Below, one piece after another: positions 23,014-36,200 of a stretch of 64,000 nt of DNA. Source of the stretch: Adineta steineri (lineage: Eukaryota; Rotifera; Eurotatoria; Adinetida; Adinetidae). The position numbers and the translations under genes are program-made. The stretch spans positions 289,783 through 353,782 of the forward strand of contig CAJNOI010000099.1 of the NCBI GenBank assembly GCA_905250115.1, read 5' to 3'. Numbering within the stretch: position 1 is the stretch's first letter; every line of letters begins with the position of its first letter. The notes below the pieces were generated by a model that did not search any database, had not been told where the DNA came from, and saw only the letters and a program-made list of their open reading frames with translations.

Positions 23014-24315
23014 ATGGATTCTCTATCACAATGTCAAATAGTTTTATCGAAAATTAGTGAATTTTATCGAATAAATATAAATGATCCAGATGAAAAAATA
23101 AAAGCTGCAATTCAAAATCTACTTGATTTATGGCCTGAAGTACTTGTTTCAGCTAATACAGCAACAGATGATGAATTATTTGCTTTAAATGTTAGTCGAG
23201 CTGTATTAACCCAAGTATTTGCAATTGTTTTATCAAAAGATTTTTTTAATAAAGATCAATTATTAGTTCGTCAAATATTTTTTTCACTCTTTAATATTCT
23301 CGTTGACAATACGAGTATATTTCAAGATAATAATTCAATATTTATTGATTCTAATATACGTCTTGTAATAAAAATGGCAATGAGTATAACATCGTTTGTA
23401 CAATTTAACGATGGTGATCTTACGAAACCTAGTGATCATCAATTATTAATTGCAATACGTGAACATATAGATCAAGATTTTAAGCATGATAATTTAACTG
23501 ATGTTGTTATATCATTTATTTGGAATCTATCAGATAGAACAATGTTAGTACCAAGACTTTTGAAAGCTGGTTATGCAAAGAGTGTTGTTGATTGGATTTT
23601 AACTCGTGAAATGAAATTTACAATTGATAAAATAGATGCACCTATACACATTTTACATAATTTAGCACGACATGATGATGGTATTGATCAACTTAATAGT
23701 TATGATGCACTTGATGTAATTGAAGAAATAAAAACTCAACCAGATATATTTGATGATGTTGATGATATGACAACGCATATTGCTATGATTCGTACATTAC
23801 TTTCTAATACTAAACAGATAAAACATCATTCAACATATTATTCAAATAAAACTGTAAATATGTTATTACAATTATCTATAAATGCAGCTAAAAATGAAAA
23901 TTATCGTTACAAAGGCTCTCATGTATCTGAACCATTAACTGTACTTGTTAAATTGTTTTATAATAATGAAATATTAGATAATATACTTTGTAAAAATGAA
24001 ATCAAACCATCCTTAACAACATCATCGATTATTGAACTTTTTACAACATTACTTTGTCAACTTTATTCTAAGATAAATCTTGATAATGATTTATTAGAAA
24101 ATTATACTTGTGTTGTTATATTAAATCTATTTTGGCTTATTTCAAATTATGAAAAATATAGCTATTTAATTGGTGAATGTAAAAAATTAATGGATATTGT
24201 AAAGATTGCTGCCAATGATAAACAAAGTTTTATTGATACATTTATGCCACGAACAATGAAAAGTATTCATCAAACAGCTAATGATATTCTAAGAAAATTT
24301 AATAATAATAATTAA
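23014..24315 (+). CDS. Unrecognised helical protein, possibly armadillo-like
   Basis: Intronless 433-aa frame starting MDSLSQCQIVLSK. The whole chain is predicted by eye to be alpha-helical, with repeated hydrophobic helices of about 15-20 residues separated by polar loops (for example LVVISFIWNLSDRT-like and IHILHNLARHDDGI), which resembles ARM/HEAT-type folds. No signal peptide, membrane segment or catalytic motif is visible. I do not recognise the family. It is the last gene of the co-oriented cluster and is followed by a GT-rich hairpin about 90 nt after the stop. Lack of introns contrasts with FIG4 upstream. Confidence 0.7.
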   Translation: MDSLSQCQIVLSKISEFYRININDPDEKIKAAIQNLLDLWPEVLVSANTATDDELFALNVSRAVLTQVFAIVLSKDFFNKDQLLVRQIFFSLFNILVDNTSIFQDNNSIFIDSNIRLVIKMAMSITSFVQFNDGDLTKPSDHQLLIAIREHIDQDFKHDNLTDVVISFIWNLSDRTMLVPRLLKAGYAKSVVDWILTREMKFTIDKIDAPIHILHNLARHDDGIDQLNSYDALDVIEEIKTQPDIFDDVDDMTTHIAMIRTLLSNTKQIKHHSTYYSNKTVNMLLQLSINAAKNENYRYKGSHVSEPLTVLVKLFYNNEILDNILCKNEIKPSLTTSSIIELFTTLLCQLYSKINLDNDLLENYTCVVILNLFWLISNYEKYSYLIGECKKLMDIVKIAANDKQSFIDTFMPRTMKSIHQTANDILRKFNNNN

Positions 24316-24403
24316 CATATGTGATTTGTATATGACAATAACGAGTTGTTTTTTTATATTTTAATATTTTTTATTTTAATTTGGATAAAAATAACTGATA
24401 TCA

Positions 24404-24458
24404 TCTTGAGGGTGTATATGTGAGATGAAGAGGAGTATTGCGTTCACACCCACACCCT
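24404..24458. repeat. GT-rich hairpin, copy 5
   Basis: CTTGAGGGTGTATATGTGAGA arm, then TTCACACCCACACCCTATCC. Lies about 90 nt after the stop of the 23014-24315 gene. Confidence 0.6.
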
Positions 24459-24820
24459 ATCCCTATCATCACATAACAACTACACTAAGCACATATTATC
24501 ACAAGAATACAGATTAGGTTTAAATGTCACCATTTTTATTTATTTCCTCTGCGATCATCACAGAACAAGAAAAGTATTCGTATGAATTTTCACTACCTAT
24601 TCATCTGTCGTAAACATATATTTAATAACAGTAATTGCAGTCTTCTTCCTCTCTCATTCCATTCACTGAATTCATCAATCCGACGTATGTTGTCCTCTTC
24701 GATTTCACTTCCACCGAGAATCAACGTGGTGATTATCTAGATGAAAATGGGAAGGTAAAGATATAGTATAGATCAAGAGAATGAATAATTACCTTGTTGT
24801 ATTATGATCTATTAGCCAAA

Positions 24821-24885
24821 TCTTGAGGATGAGCATGGGCGTGTGTGTCGTTGTACACTATTCTAATCACACCCGCATCCTCTTT
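24821..24885. repeat. GT-rich hairpin, copy 6
   Basis: TCTTGAGGATGAGCATGGGC and GTGTGTGT, then ATCACACCCGCATCCTC. Confidence 0.6.
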
Positions 24886-25660
24886 TCATTTTAAATTTTT
24901 ATTTGATAACATATATTGGATTTTTGAGTTGAATAAACAGAACTTCAGATAATCAAAAGAAAGAGTAAGTTTCGATAATATTCAATTTAATTTTAGATTC
25001 TACAAAGTTTTCTTTCCAGAAAAATAAATTTCTAAATATTTATGTTAATTTGATAGAATAAATTAACTCTTCTTTGGTAGTTTAATTATTCATTGTAATA
25101 AAAATTTTAACTTTAGCAGTTGAATTCTGACCGAATAGTAGAAAATGTCGTTGTTTTTAAGAAAGTATTCAACATTTCACAATGATTTACATACAATGCC
25201 AGTGTCAGTATAATGTTTTCTTCTTTGTTCTCTTGTATATAGCAATATAGAATATTCTTCGTATGTTATTTGTCAATCACTTCTAACTCATTGTTTTATT
25301 TTTCTTCTCTAGTGTTTCCTATTTCTAAAATATATAAAAGAAATAATTAATATCTTAGTTTGACCATAACTATTTGTCATGATGGACAATTTCAAAGGAT
25401 AATAAAATTATGACTTCAGTTGATTTTGTTGAATGTGAATGTGACATTATTCTGTACAATTCTAATTCTTTTGTTTATGTATTCATTTCTCATAGATTTG
25501 ATAGATTTTGATGATATTCATATTGTTGAATAGTATTTGACGAAGGTTCATACTGAAGATGAACAACTACACTTTTCTTATCATTTATCTAATCTATGAC
25601 ACAAAACAATAAAGTCAATTGTACAATTCATTTCTGATAACAGACAATGTTGATATATAT

Positions 25661-27905
25661 TCTCTGTCAACTCAATACAAAATAACAAAAACATTTTTTT
25701 CTCAAAAAAAAAAATTTATTTTATTCTTCAGGAAGCGTTGTATTTCCTCCATGAAGGCATGATTCTCAATGTATTCTTAACAAAAATAACATTATATTTT
25801 GTCTGAAACACTTTGTTTTCACATCCTTCCTACAAAACTCCAATATCATGAACATTTTTTATATTTACAACAAATGATGCCTGACATTTCATATTAGTTT
25901 TGAAAAAGGAAACAGATCCATTGTTTTTATTTCATTCAATAGAAGACAAATATCAATAACAATTAATGATTTATAAATAATAATAAATGAAAAAAATGCA
26001 GAAGAATATATTTTGTTATTATATTGATATGAACAGAAAAATGAATAAATTTTGGAAATTATCTGCAACATTTTCCCTCAGATAATCAGTAATAAAATAG
26101 AAATATTTCTGTATAGTAAAATAAACGAGAAGATGTTTTTAATAGAATCAACAACTATGTTTGACATTATATAGATTATTAACTATCAAGAAATAGATTC
26201 TCAAATGGTATCTTTCACTTTATTTTTATGTGTTTGTTTGATTTAAAATAAAGATAATAATGAATGAATGATTCTGATATCCACTGTATATAATCACTTT
26301 TATATAAAATATTTGTAAAAAAACATCCTATGTCAATGAAAACAACAAGATCATTTTCTTGTTCCAGATGAGTTTTGAATAAAATATTGTCTACTATAAA
26401 TGTTGAAATATACGAGATAGCATGTGAAACTAAACTAGGTAGTTAAAATAATATTTAATATGAATATATTTCTACAAAAAAAAACATTAAAAATCAGCAT
26501 TTTTTGAAGGAAATGTCAAGTTTCCTGGAAGTAAAGAATGTATTTGAACAAAATATTTTATTTTTTTTCCATTCATTTGAATGACTATAGAATTAAGCTG
26601 TAACTACGTTGTTAGATATCCAATTATTGTCAAAAAGATATTGAGGCGATAAAATACAAGGTAGCGCTCATCCAATGGATTCGCTGACCCTTTTCTGAAA
26701 GAAAATTTTCTATGATTATTATTAACAAGTAATGCTCGTTCAGAGACTCGCTGAGCTCTTTCTTGAAGAAAACGTATTCTACAATACTATTGAACTTTTT
26801 ACTTGTACAGTTTGGAAAAACTAGCATCAGATTCGAGTTCCTCAACCTCAATTGCTCTTCGGTCAACCCTTAAAAAAAAACTTTTTTGCAAAAAATGTGG
26901 TCCTTTTTGTAAAAAACTGAAAGATGAAAAAATTCCAACAAAACTGACCCCAGATTCGGATTCCCCGACCCCGATTACCTTTGATCAAACTTGACGGAGA
27001 AAAATTTTTTTCGTAAAAAAGTGCTCCTTTGTCTAAAAAACTGAAGAATAAAAAATTTGAAAAAACTGACCTCGTATTCGGATTCCCCGAGCCTGATTAC
27101 CCTTGGTAAATCATTTTCTGATCATCATCGATAAGTTTTCATTGACTTATAAAATGCTGCAATCTGATTGGCTTGGACAAACGGGACAAACGGACAAACT
27201 TTAAGCATTTTTATGGAGCATATAACCCTTTCTTTCAGAAAAGGGAACTTTAGCAATAGATTCATATGAGTAGAAATACGAATGAGGATGAATTTGCATC
27301 GAAGATAAAACTAGTGCATTCATCTGTCATATGTTTATTCAAAAAGAAAACAATAGATTTCAAAATTTCATAGTATTATACAAGACTTGATCATTGATGT
27401 AATTGCTATTTCTTTTGTGTTCACCTTCTCTACATATATATATATATTTAATCATATATTTAAGAAACAAATCTGAAAATTTGTTTCACTAATGAAGAAA
27501 ACGATTAAACGAAAATAAAAAGGTTTTTTAAGATGTGGAACTTACTGAGGAAAAAATATAATATCTATAATCACTAAACGCTTACATCCGACTGTAATTG
27601 TTAGAAAATCTGTACGTATCATATGGAGTATGATTGTACTGACAATCGTGGTTACGATTATCTCTATTCATGAATCATACTCAATAGATTAAAACTGAGT
27701 GCAGATCAAGTTTTAATTGTTTTTTTCTGAATGTTCCATTTCGACATCCAATTGAACTAATGTAAAGACAGTCAATTTCACTTTCATTGCTATTTATCTA
27801 TTCTGTGATATAATAAAATCCAAGATATTTCTAATCATACATAATATTTAGTTTTCAATTCATGTAGAAGTATCTTGTATAACAGAATATTTTAACGTTA
27901 GTTTT
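25661..27905 (+). repeat. Duplicated noncoding block, copy B
   Basis: Colinear with 10180-11687 in the same orientation but longer, because a segment of about 0.7 kb (about 26640-27320, with the tandem repeat) interrupts it. No conserved reading frame. Confidence 0.65.
26818..27107 (+). repeat. Tandem repeat, unit about 122-130 bp, about 2.4 copies
   Basis: Each unit begins AAAACT(A/G)(A/C)C and carries GATTCGGATTCCCCGA(C/G)CC, GATTACC(C/T)TT, then poly-A/T and GTAAAAAACTGAA. The first unit is the most diverged. It sits in the insertion that distinguishes block copy B. Confidence 0.65.
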
Positions 27906-28628
27906 TCCTCTGTCAGGAAATGTTGCATACCTTTTGACCAGCACTGATTTTTAGTGTTTTATTAACTAATAATTACACTAAATGTTGTCTCAAACAGTTG
28001 CATATTTATAAGAGTTAACAACTCTATCTGATAAGAGTATTTTCAAAATTAACAGTGAAAAAGGAAATGCGCACATTGTTTTTTATTGATATATGGTGTT
28101 TTGTTGCAAATGTTTTATATTAACACAATGATATACGTCAGAAAAGAATTGATCACCCAAGAAAGATAGAGAGAGAGAGAGCATGATATATATTTTTTCT
28201 ATGATTTTAACAGTTTTTCTAGTTCAAATCGGGCTGAAAAACTTTTGAGTGAGAAAACAATATCTAAGTTTGTTTCTGCATTCTTGTTTTTTTATATCAA
28301 CAGACCAGTCGGTAAGGAATGTTAGATATTACTCAAAATATAGATTTCAATTAATAGTTAAGAGTCTTTGTAATTGCATTATTAATGTTCGAAAATATAT
28401 AAAAGACAAATTTTTTTAAATATATTTAAGATTATAAGAGCATTGAGCTTTTGACAAGATATCAACAATGAACAGCAACAACAGAGTCGATGTTTATGAT
28501 GTAATTTATCGAGAAAACAAAAACCATAAAATGTAATCTTTGTCTTTTTTTGATTATTTTAGCCCGCAACAGTTAACTCGAATGCAACGCAACCAATAAC
28601 ATTGTATGTATATTATAAATTATAGAAA

Positions 28629-30433
28629 ATGATAAAAGAGGTCAATTATTCTAGATGTGAATGTTTTCGAAAAAGGAAATTCACATGGATCGTATTGATT
28701 ATTATTATTATTCTTGCTTTGATTACAACGATTTCAGTTGTTGTGCTCAAAACAAAAGAGATCAACAGCGAAAAAACATCAACAACGGAAGAAAGAACAA
28801 CTGAAACAACAGAACAAATGGAAACAACAACAGGTAGTCAAAATGCAATAATTATTTATTTTGAGATTAATATAAGATGAACTATTTCAACTGACAGAAG
28901 TAGAACTGCATTGTTTATTATAAGAGCTTATGCATCATATTTCTAAGCAACAATATCTTAAGTTTTTTCAAATACGCAATGAAATTTTCAGCACATAGAA
29001 AACTATTTCTGAAGAGCTGATCGTTGAACTAAAAAGAAAACAAATAATGCGATTATTGATCAACTTTCGAAAAACATTGTTCGTTTTGTCTCAGTAGGAA
29101 TGTGTGTTGTTCGTCACTAGTGAAATTACATATGCATTTGTTTCATTGGATTGAATGTAACATGAATACTTATTTGTATTCATTGAAAACAATACAAAGT
29201 TTAAGTTCACCAGGATTGGGATCGATGCGTACCTTTCAAAAAAGAATGAGTAAATAACTATTTGACGTTGCCAACAGAGATGAGAAATCTCTTATTGAAT
29301 AGAATTAAATGTGATTAATATCGAGTGAATCCATAATTTAACTATCGAAATAAGCGAAAACTATTTGATTTTTTTCATGTAATTGCCATATTCACTCTTA
29401 GCAAAATCAAAATTTTCTTTCAGCACATCTGCATTTTATGGATTTTGATCAGCAAAAAAACAAAATAAATGCAAATCTTTTCTGTTATTATTTTATAGAA
29501 CAACTACCACTTCCTTTTGTCATCGATTCCAACACTACATGGAAACAAGATGCGTCGACTGTCGCTGGCGGACATGGCCTAGGAAATGGAACAAATCAAC
29601 TCAATCATCCCTACAGTGTCTATGTCGATGATGATAATAAAAATATATATATTAGTGACCAGAACAACCACCGTATTGTCAGATGGGGATTCAACAAGAT
29701 CAATGGTGAAGTTGTTGCTGGTGGAAATGGAGAAGGAAATCGGATAAATCAGTTAAAAAAACCGTCAGATGCCATTTTGGATAAAAAGAGTAATTCTCTT
29801 CTTATTTGTGATTTTGGAAACCGTCGAGTAGTAAAATGGTCTCGTCAAGATGACACAACATCACAACTAATAATAATTCCTTTTATTGGTTGTTGGGGTT
29901 TGGCAATGGATAATAATGGTGACCTTTATGTTTCTGACTTGTTGAATGATGAAGTCAGTCGCTGGAAAGAAGGAGAAGCGAAGGGAATGAAGGTAGCAGG
30001 CAAAAGTCGAAATGTAGATCCGACTAATCAGATATACATTTTTGCTTATATTTTCGTCGACGAATATTATTCAGTTTATGTAGCGGATAGGAAGTTTGGT
30101 GAAGCGATGGAATGGAAGAAAGATGCAAAAAATGGAACTATTGTTGCTCATGGGCATATGAGCGAGATGTTGCCCGACATTCCACCTCGTCTTGCAGGAA
30201 TAATTGTTGATCGTATGGGTAACATTTACGTATCTGATGTACTGACATGTCAAATAACACGCTGGTTACCAGGCACAAGATTCGATGGTACTGTTGCTGG
30301 CGGAATGGGATGTGGTAACGGAACCCGACAGATTAAGTTTCCTGCTGATTTATCGTTTGACCGACAAGGTAATCTTTATGTTGTTGATCAGCTCAATAAT
30401 CGTGTACAAAAATACGCTGTGGAACTGGATTGA
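28629..30433 (+). CDS. Membrane-anchored NHL-repeat beta-propeller protein
   Basis: Join 28629-28833 and 29499-30433 (378 aa), phase-1 intron of 665 nt. The N-terminus is short and basic, then one transmembrane segment (WIVLIIIIILALITTISVVV, about residues 19-38), a Thr/Glu-rich stalk, and an extracellular propeller of about five to six NHL units, each with a GNG(T/E)NQLxxP turn and a NxxIYISDxxNHRIVRW-type blade. A type II orientation is inferred. NHL propellers bind protein or RNA ligands; here, outside the cell, a ligand-binding role is likely. This is a large rotifer family. A possible extra 5' exon (28468-28500, MNSNNRVDVYD) could splice in phase 0 to 28626, so the start is uncertain. 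Confidence 0.8.
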
Positions 30434-32396
30434 AACTGATTTTGACGACACAAAGAATATTCATCGACAATAGTTTTTTGTTAAAGTTTCTTTTGTCATT
30501 GAGAACGAATGAATGAATTATAAAACTATATAAAATAAATAAATAATCTTATGCATTATTCAGCTTAATCAGTCAACCTTTTCAGATGATTTTCTTTGTT
30601 ATCAGTCATTGTTTTACTAATAGATACAACATAGTGCATCAGTAAGTGCTTGAAAACGATTTGCATTCTGATTGAAAGTTGTTACAACTGCCGAGTTTTG
30701 ACGATGTTTATTAAAGTTACACAAAATACTTGGAAGTTTCGATCAAAATTTCTTACAGAGATCGTACTTTGGAAAATAAATGCATGTTGTAAAGTTAACA
30801 TTAAAACAGTAGATTAACAATCCTTACAAATTGTAGACTGTTCACTATATTAAAACACAATATTAGAATGAAATATTCTTTTTCGAGCTCCTTGAGTGTT
30901 ATTTCTATGAAGGCAATTTGATATTTATGAAATACAGTTCATTTCTACACGCTATTAATATTATTCTTGTTTGGTGCAGCCCCATATTTATTCTTTCAAT
31001 ATATCTGGTATGACAAATCAACATTTGCAGAGAAAGAAGATGTTTGAAAAAGAAAAAAGCGTCATTAAATAAAAACAAATGGTTCTCTGGTGTTTTTGTT
31101 ACAAAAATAACATTAACATATCAACAGAATTAAAGTATTCCCATTAACTATTTTTAAATTATTTCTTTGTAAGAGGCTGAATAGCCTTCGTCTCTACATA
31201 GTATATGAATATATTTTGAAATGTTTTTCGATGTTAAAAAATAGAAAATAAGTTATAGTAAACAAAGAAGATGGTCTTTCTACATTGTCAAACTGGTAAA
31301 AACTTACTGATATCTCACTCCGTCTCTTTTTTCATCCTTTTCTCTTTTCTCCTTAAAAGCCCTTTTTTCGGTCTCTTTTTTAACAAAATCCTCTTTTTCT
31401 GTAAACTATTGGTAGGATACCAAGTAACTTATCTTTTTCTATTTCCAAAAGAAAAAAATTGAGTATTTTGATTCATGAAGAATATGGTAAAAGACTATTT
31501 TATGTGCCTCACTCACTTCAATATTTAATATATAAAAGTTTCTAACAGTGTTGATCGCTACATGCAGTACATATTGTTTTTAATTAGAGAGAGAGAGAAA
31601 TGAGTTAAAAGGTAAAAAACCGGTCTCCATAGCGTTTTATAATGCCAAAGAAGTATTGTCGGAGCATCAGCTTATTATTTTTCTTTTTTTATAGTGCTCT
31701 GTGAAGAAGATTACCATATTATATGTTTTCAACTAAACTAGCATTACTTTGACGTAGCAAGCTCATGTAACGAAGAAAAAAAAGTAAAGTGTGCATTATC
31801 TGGTTTATATAGTTGGAAATAAACAGCAGTTGGTTGTTTAAAACGTCATGCATATTCTGCCTAATATCTATCTGAATAATCAATCGCTTGGTGAGTACTG
31901 CCACACACATCACGTGTATATGATATTCGCCATTGAATGATAGTTGAAAGCACTTGGTTATTGAGATATTTACAAAGAAAGTGAAAGTTTCATTAATACA
32001 GGAAAAAATGTGTTTTTGGAGTTTCTCGGAAAGCCAATGGAATCCTTAGAGATCAGCTGCAACCGATATAAGAGATGCTAGAGATATAAAAGAGAAGACT
32101 AGTATAGGAGACATAAGAAGTGTTTGCATATATGATCTATTCTTTTTAATAATTCTTAATTTTATAAACAAGAACAAGATGAATAAAATATTAGTTGAGA
32201 TGAAACTAAAACTATTTAATGAGTATTTAACTCATCTATAATTTACAATTAAAGCCGTGAAATAAAGCATTATTGAAATAAAATGGAAAGGGTTTCTTGA
32301 TGATTACTGAAATAATGCCAATAATTCTTGAGCAAGGACAAGAAATAATGGGTCTTTTATATCTACGATATCTCCTGCAGCTCTTATTTCACGTGT

Positions 32397-32417
32397 GGGG
32401 GGGGGGGGGGGGGGGGG
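32397..32417 (+). repeat. Homopolymer of 21 G
   Basis: Uninterrupted G run following ACGTGT, in otherwise AT-rich DNA. Confidence 0.95.
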
Positions 32418-32759
32418 AAGAAGAGCTCATGTCTTCTGTACCAACATTCTCTTCTATATCTCCAACATCGCTTATATCAGAAAATCTGTTTAGACAATAG
32501 TTTGAAAAGCCATGATTTTTCATTCAAGCATTACAGGCAAAAACAACTTCAAATGAGAAAAAGATTCATTTTTCTTCAAACAGTATTAAGATGTTTTTTA
32601 AGATGAAAAGTTAGAAGCAAAGAAGAAAAACCATTGAATATTATTTTCTCTAATATTGGTTACTTAGTGACACTTTCCTTGTGTGCAATACTTGAAAAAA
32701 CAACCTTGTTCGATATAAATAACGGACACAGAACTCAAACATATTTTATTTATATAAGA

Positions 32760-32957
32760 ATGGGAAATGGTTGTTATGCCACAACCACTCTTCCTATAGT
32801 ACTAGATTTTCAATTATCAGAAATCGCAGATCTTTATAAAGCATACGAAACAAATAATGTTGAACAAGCGAGAAAACTCCATCTCGAGGGTGTGGGTATA
32901 TCTTATTCATACCCTCACCCATATACACACCCTTGTTATGTTCTTCTTGACGATTAA
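32760..32957 (+). CDS. Doubtful small ORF, MGNGC start
   Basis: 65 codons. The N-terminus MGNGCYATTT would suit N-myristoylation with palmitoylation, and the middle (ADLYKAYETNNVEQARKLH) is helix-like, but the C-terminal third is just the reading of a GT-rich hairpin. It may be the first exon or a relic of a gene cut by hairpin insertion. Low support. Confidence 0.2.
   Translation: MGNGCYATTTLPIVLDFQLSEIADLYKAYETNNVEQARKLHLEGVGISYSYPHPYTHPCYVLLDD
32884..32934. repeat. GT-rich hairpin, copy 7
   Basis: TCGAGGGTGTGGGTATA, then TACCCTCACCCATATACACACCC. Confidence 0.6.
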
Positions 32958-33208
32958 AGCATTTAACTGAATATTATGTTTCCTGTCATATTTGTTATAT
33001 CTGTTGCATGTCATTCAGAAGTAGCGTATTAACCATTGAAATTCTACTAGTTATCACTCGATTCTCTCTGAAAAGAAATTCAATAGATAGTTCATCATTA
33101 ATATGAATATAATAATTCTCTAGAATGATAAATAATATTAAAACAATCAAAAGCAATGTACAACATTGACAACTAGAAAACAATAAAGCATTTCATATTA
33201 CAAAGTTT

Positions 33209-36200
33209 TCAATCATTAATATTTATAGGTTCAATTCGATTTCGAACATTAGTACACAATTGACGTACTTTCCAATACAAACATAAACCATACCAAACAA
33301 CATATTTCAGTCCAACAGTTAATCCACCAAATAATCCCAAATATGTTATTATCATATATAATACACTATTTCTTTTCTCATAGCTATAGTGACATGTTAA
33401 TGGTGTACAACTAGAAAAATAACTGGAATAATTACTTGTATTATACCATGTTTCAATAAATAGTTCATCAATCAATGTTCCAATTGTTGTTGATGATATT
33501 GGTGTAAAACGAGAATATAAGGAAATATTAAGAGGTGGTAGAACATATGAACTATTAAGAAAAGTAGCTAATCTCTCCAAGCATGTTGAGTTGTAAAAAC
33601 ATTCAAGTGTCGAAAGGCGAAGACCGTAAGCAGGTAAACAACCAATAACAAGACCTATTCAAGGAAAGAAAATTTCTAGTGCATATCATTCACTAGAACA
33701 GCATTATACTATAACTTCATACATTCGGGATTCTTTTTATACAACAGAAACTAACCATCATGATATACATGTCAGATTTACTTTCTAACCAAGTATGTAT
33801 AGTGGATATCTATATATATATGAAGTTGAGTGCATATATTACGAACTACCATAGATGAGTGTATAGGTTACAACGTCCATTTATGTACTCTCTTTCGACC
33901 CATTTTCTGATGCTCCAAACTAAATATATAAGGTTGTCACTGAGAAATATCAGCTCTATTACTATTAGTTCATAAAAACTTCGGTTTTAAATGAAATAAA
34001 GAGACTAGTCAAAATCGATAATGAACGGCGTACTATTGTGTGATATTATACGATCTTTAGGTATTTATATTTATTAGCTATATGTTCATAATTTGTTATT
34101 GCATTTATTCATTGATTTTAAATGACATTTTACCTGGGAACTTTTCTGTTTTATTCAAACTCGTCAGTAAGGATCTCGTGCATGTTGACATAATATCACA
34201 AGTACAAGACTGACCACTTTCATTGTATAATGCTGGACTTGTTAACATATAATATCCATCTTTGAGACTTGGCGAACGAAGATTCCAATTTGTTAAGAAC
34301 ATACTCGGCAGTTGATTGGCACGAAACATCTCTATGATATATTTATGTATTCTTCGAAACCTAGCTGGTGTTTCAACAATAAAACTGTTCATAATCGAAT
34401 TGATTTGAGTTTGAAATGAATGACGTGTTAATGTTTCCACGCTTATCAGTTCTCGAGAAGAAAACATTTTAATGTGTTGGCGAGTAGTATTTATTGCAAG
34501 AGAACACAATGTTGATAACAGCCGAAATTCTGTACTTAAGATTTTTCTATCAAGATCGAAGAGAAATGCATTTGCTTCATCTGAACCCCAAAGCAAACTG
34601 ATAAAATCTGGTGTAATAAAATAACTTGAACACACTTGATGATAATTTTTTGGTTCAACTGTAGCAAAAGTTGAATACTGTATTGTAATTTGTGAACATG
34701 GACATGAAAGGGATGATGGGTATTGATCTTGAAGAGACTCAAAGGTAGATAGTGTCGGTGTTGATATCGTAATAAGATGTATTTGTAAATTAAGAGCACT
34801 AAATATTATAATCACAAGTAGTGCTATGAGTACGAAGATAACGTAGAATCGAGTAGCTATTTGTTGACGTTGTTCAACTAATATTTGATCTGCTGTTTGT
34901 AGTTGTTCTGAAGGAGAGGTTCTTGATATTATTTTATAGAAGTTCATTTTTCGAAGAGAATGTTGAATCTGAGCAACCAATAACGACAGCTTCCGACCAA
35001 AACCTGAGAATAAACAAAAAAAACTAGTTATTGATGAATTAACATACAAATCATCTGAGTAGATAATCTCAAAGATATCATTCAGTGTTAAATATTCGTC
35101 ATTAAACATGCACAACAAATCAAATACTGTCTGATTTATTATTAATATTCTACATATTGAATATGATGTTGATTCTTACTTGTTTCTACAGTGACTTCAG
35201 TTGGAACTTGAACCAAACGTCGTCTGCGACAAACATGATATATTGGTTGAAGTAGTGTTACAAGAAGAGGAATGAATATTTTAAGTGCAACAGAAAGACC
35301 ACCAATTATCCCACATACAGTTGCAACAATATAAACTCGATTGAAACGTTGTTCATAAGTATAAGTACATTCATCTGGTGCACATTGATGATAATATGAA
35401 CTAAAATTAGTTGTGTTTGTCCAATCTTCAATAAATAACCGGGAAACAATGTTATCCAATGTAGTATTAGGTGAAGAACGACGATCAAATCGAGGATTGA
35501 GCGGTGTAATATTAGCAGCACGTGGATCTATCTTTGAAGCGTTAGTTTCAAACGAACGCCCTCTAATTATCATTTGCAGACATGATGTATTGTAGAGGCA
35601 TTGAAGTGAAGATGCAAGAAGTGAATCGACAGGTAGACAACTTAGCACCATGCTAGGAATCGTGTGATTTGGTTTAGCTGAGTTACCCTTACAATTTCTT
35701 TTTGTGCAATAAAATCCTTGAGGACGTGTACAAGAGGTACTTTTGCCACATGAGCAGTCGTTATCATAGCTTTGTGTTGATTTAAAGTAATGCATTGTAT
35801 TATTATTATCGTTTGAATGATATATTTCAGCATTCGTGCTGCCCACAACAATAAATTGGTTTAGTTGAATCAAAGCACGAACAAGTTCAAATAGGCCAAG
35901 AAAAGAATCGACAGTCTTAAATAATCAAAATACATTAAGAGACGACACAAATAAACATCAAAATTGAGCTTTTATGAAAACCCATCTCATATCATGCTTG
36001 AGAAAGAAAGCTAGTACTCATTTGTATAAGATTGAAATCATTGACTACACATATCTTTGTTGATTTCGAAGTGTAATATGAATGTTAGTTTATAGACTAT
36101 TTGTCTTCTTCTTGTATTATTACTATGCAGATAGAATCACAAATAACAATAGAAAATGAAAGAAAGAATGAATGGTTGTTACATAGGAACTCTACAGAAT

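Larger units (their letters stand above)
24316..28628. other. Intergenic region, 4.3 kb, repeat-rich
   Basis: Two GT-rich hairpins, the second copy of the duplicated block, a 122-bp tandem repeat and an (AG)n run near 28167-28182. No gene supported. Confidence 0.5.
30434..33208. other. Intergenic region with decayed sequence
   Basis: No firm gene. Contains a 21-G run, an (AG)n stretch near 31586-31598, a hairpin at 32884-32934 and one weak open frame at 32760-32957. Confidence 0.5.

Noticed and set aside
26803..26994. 63-codon frame with KKLFCKKCGPFCKK, zinc-finger-like
   Set aside because: It is a reading of the 122-bp tandem repeat; the Cys pattern does not persist in the next unit.
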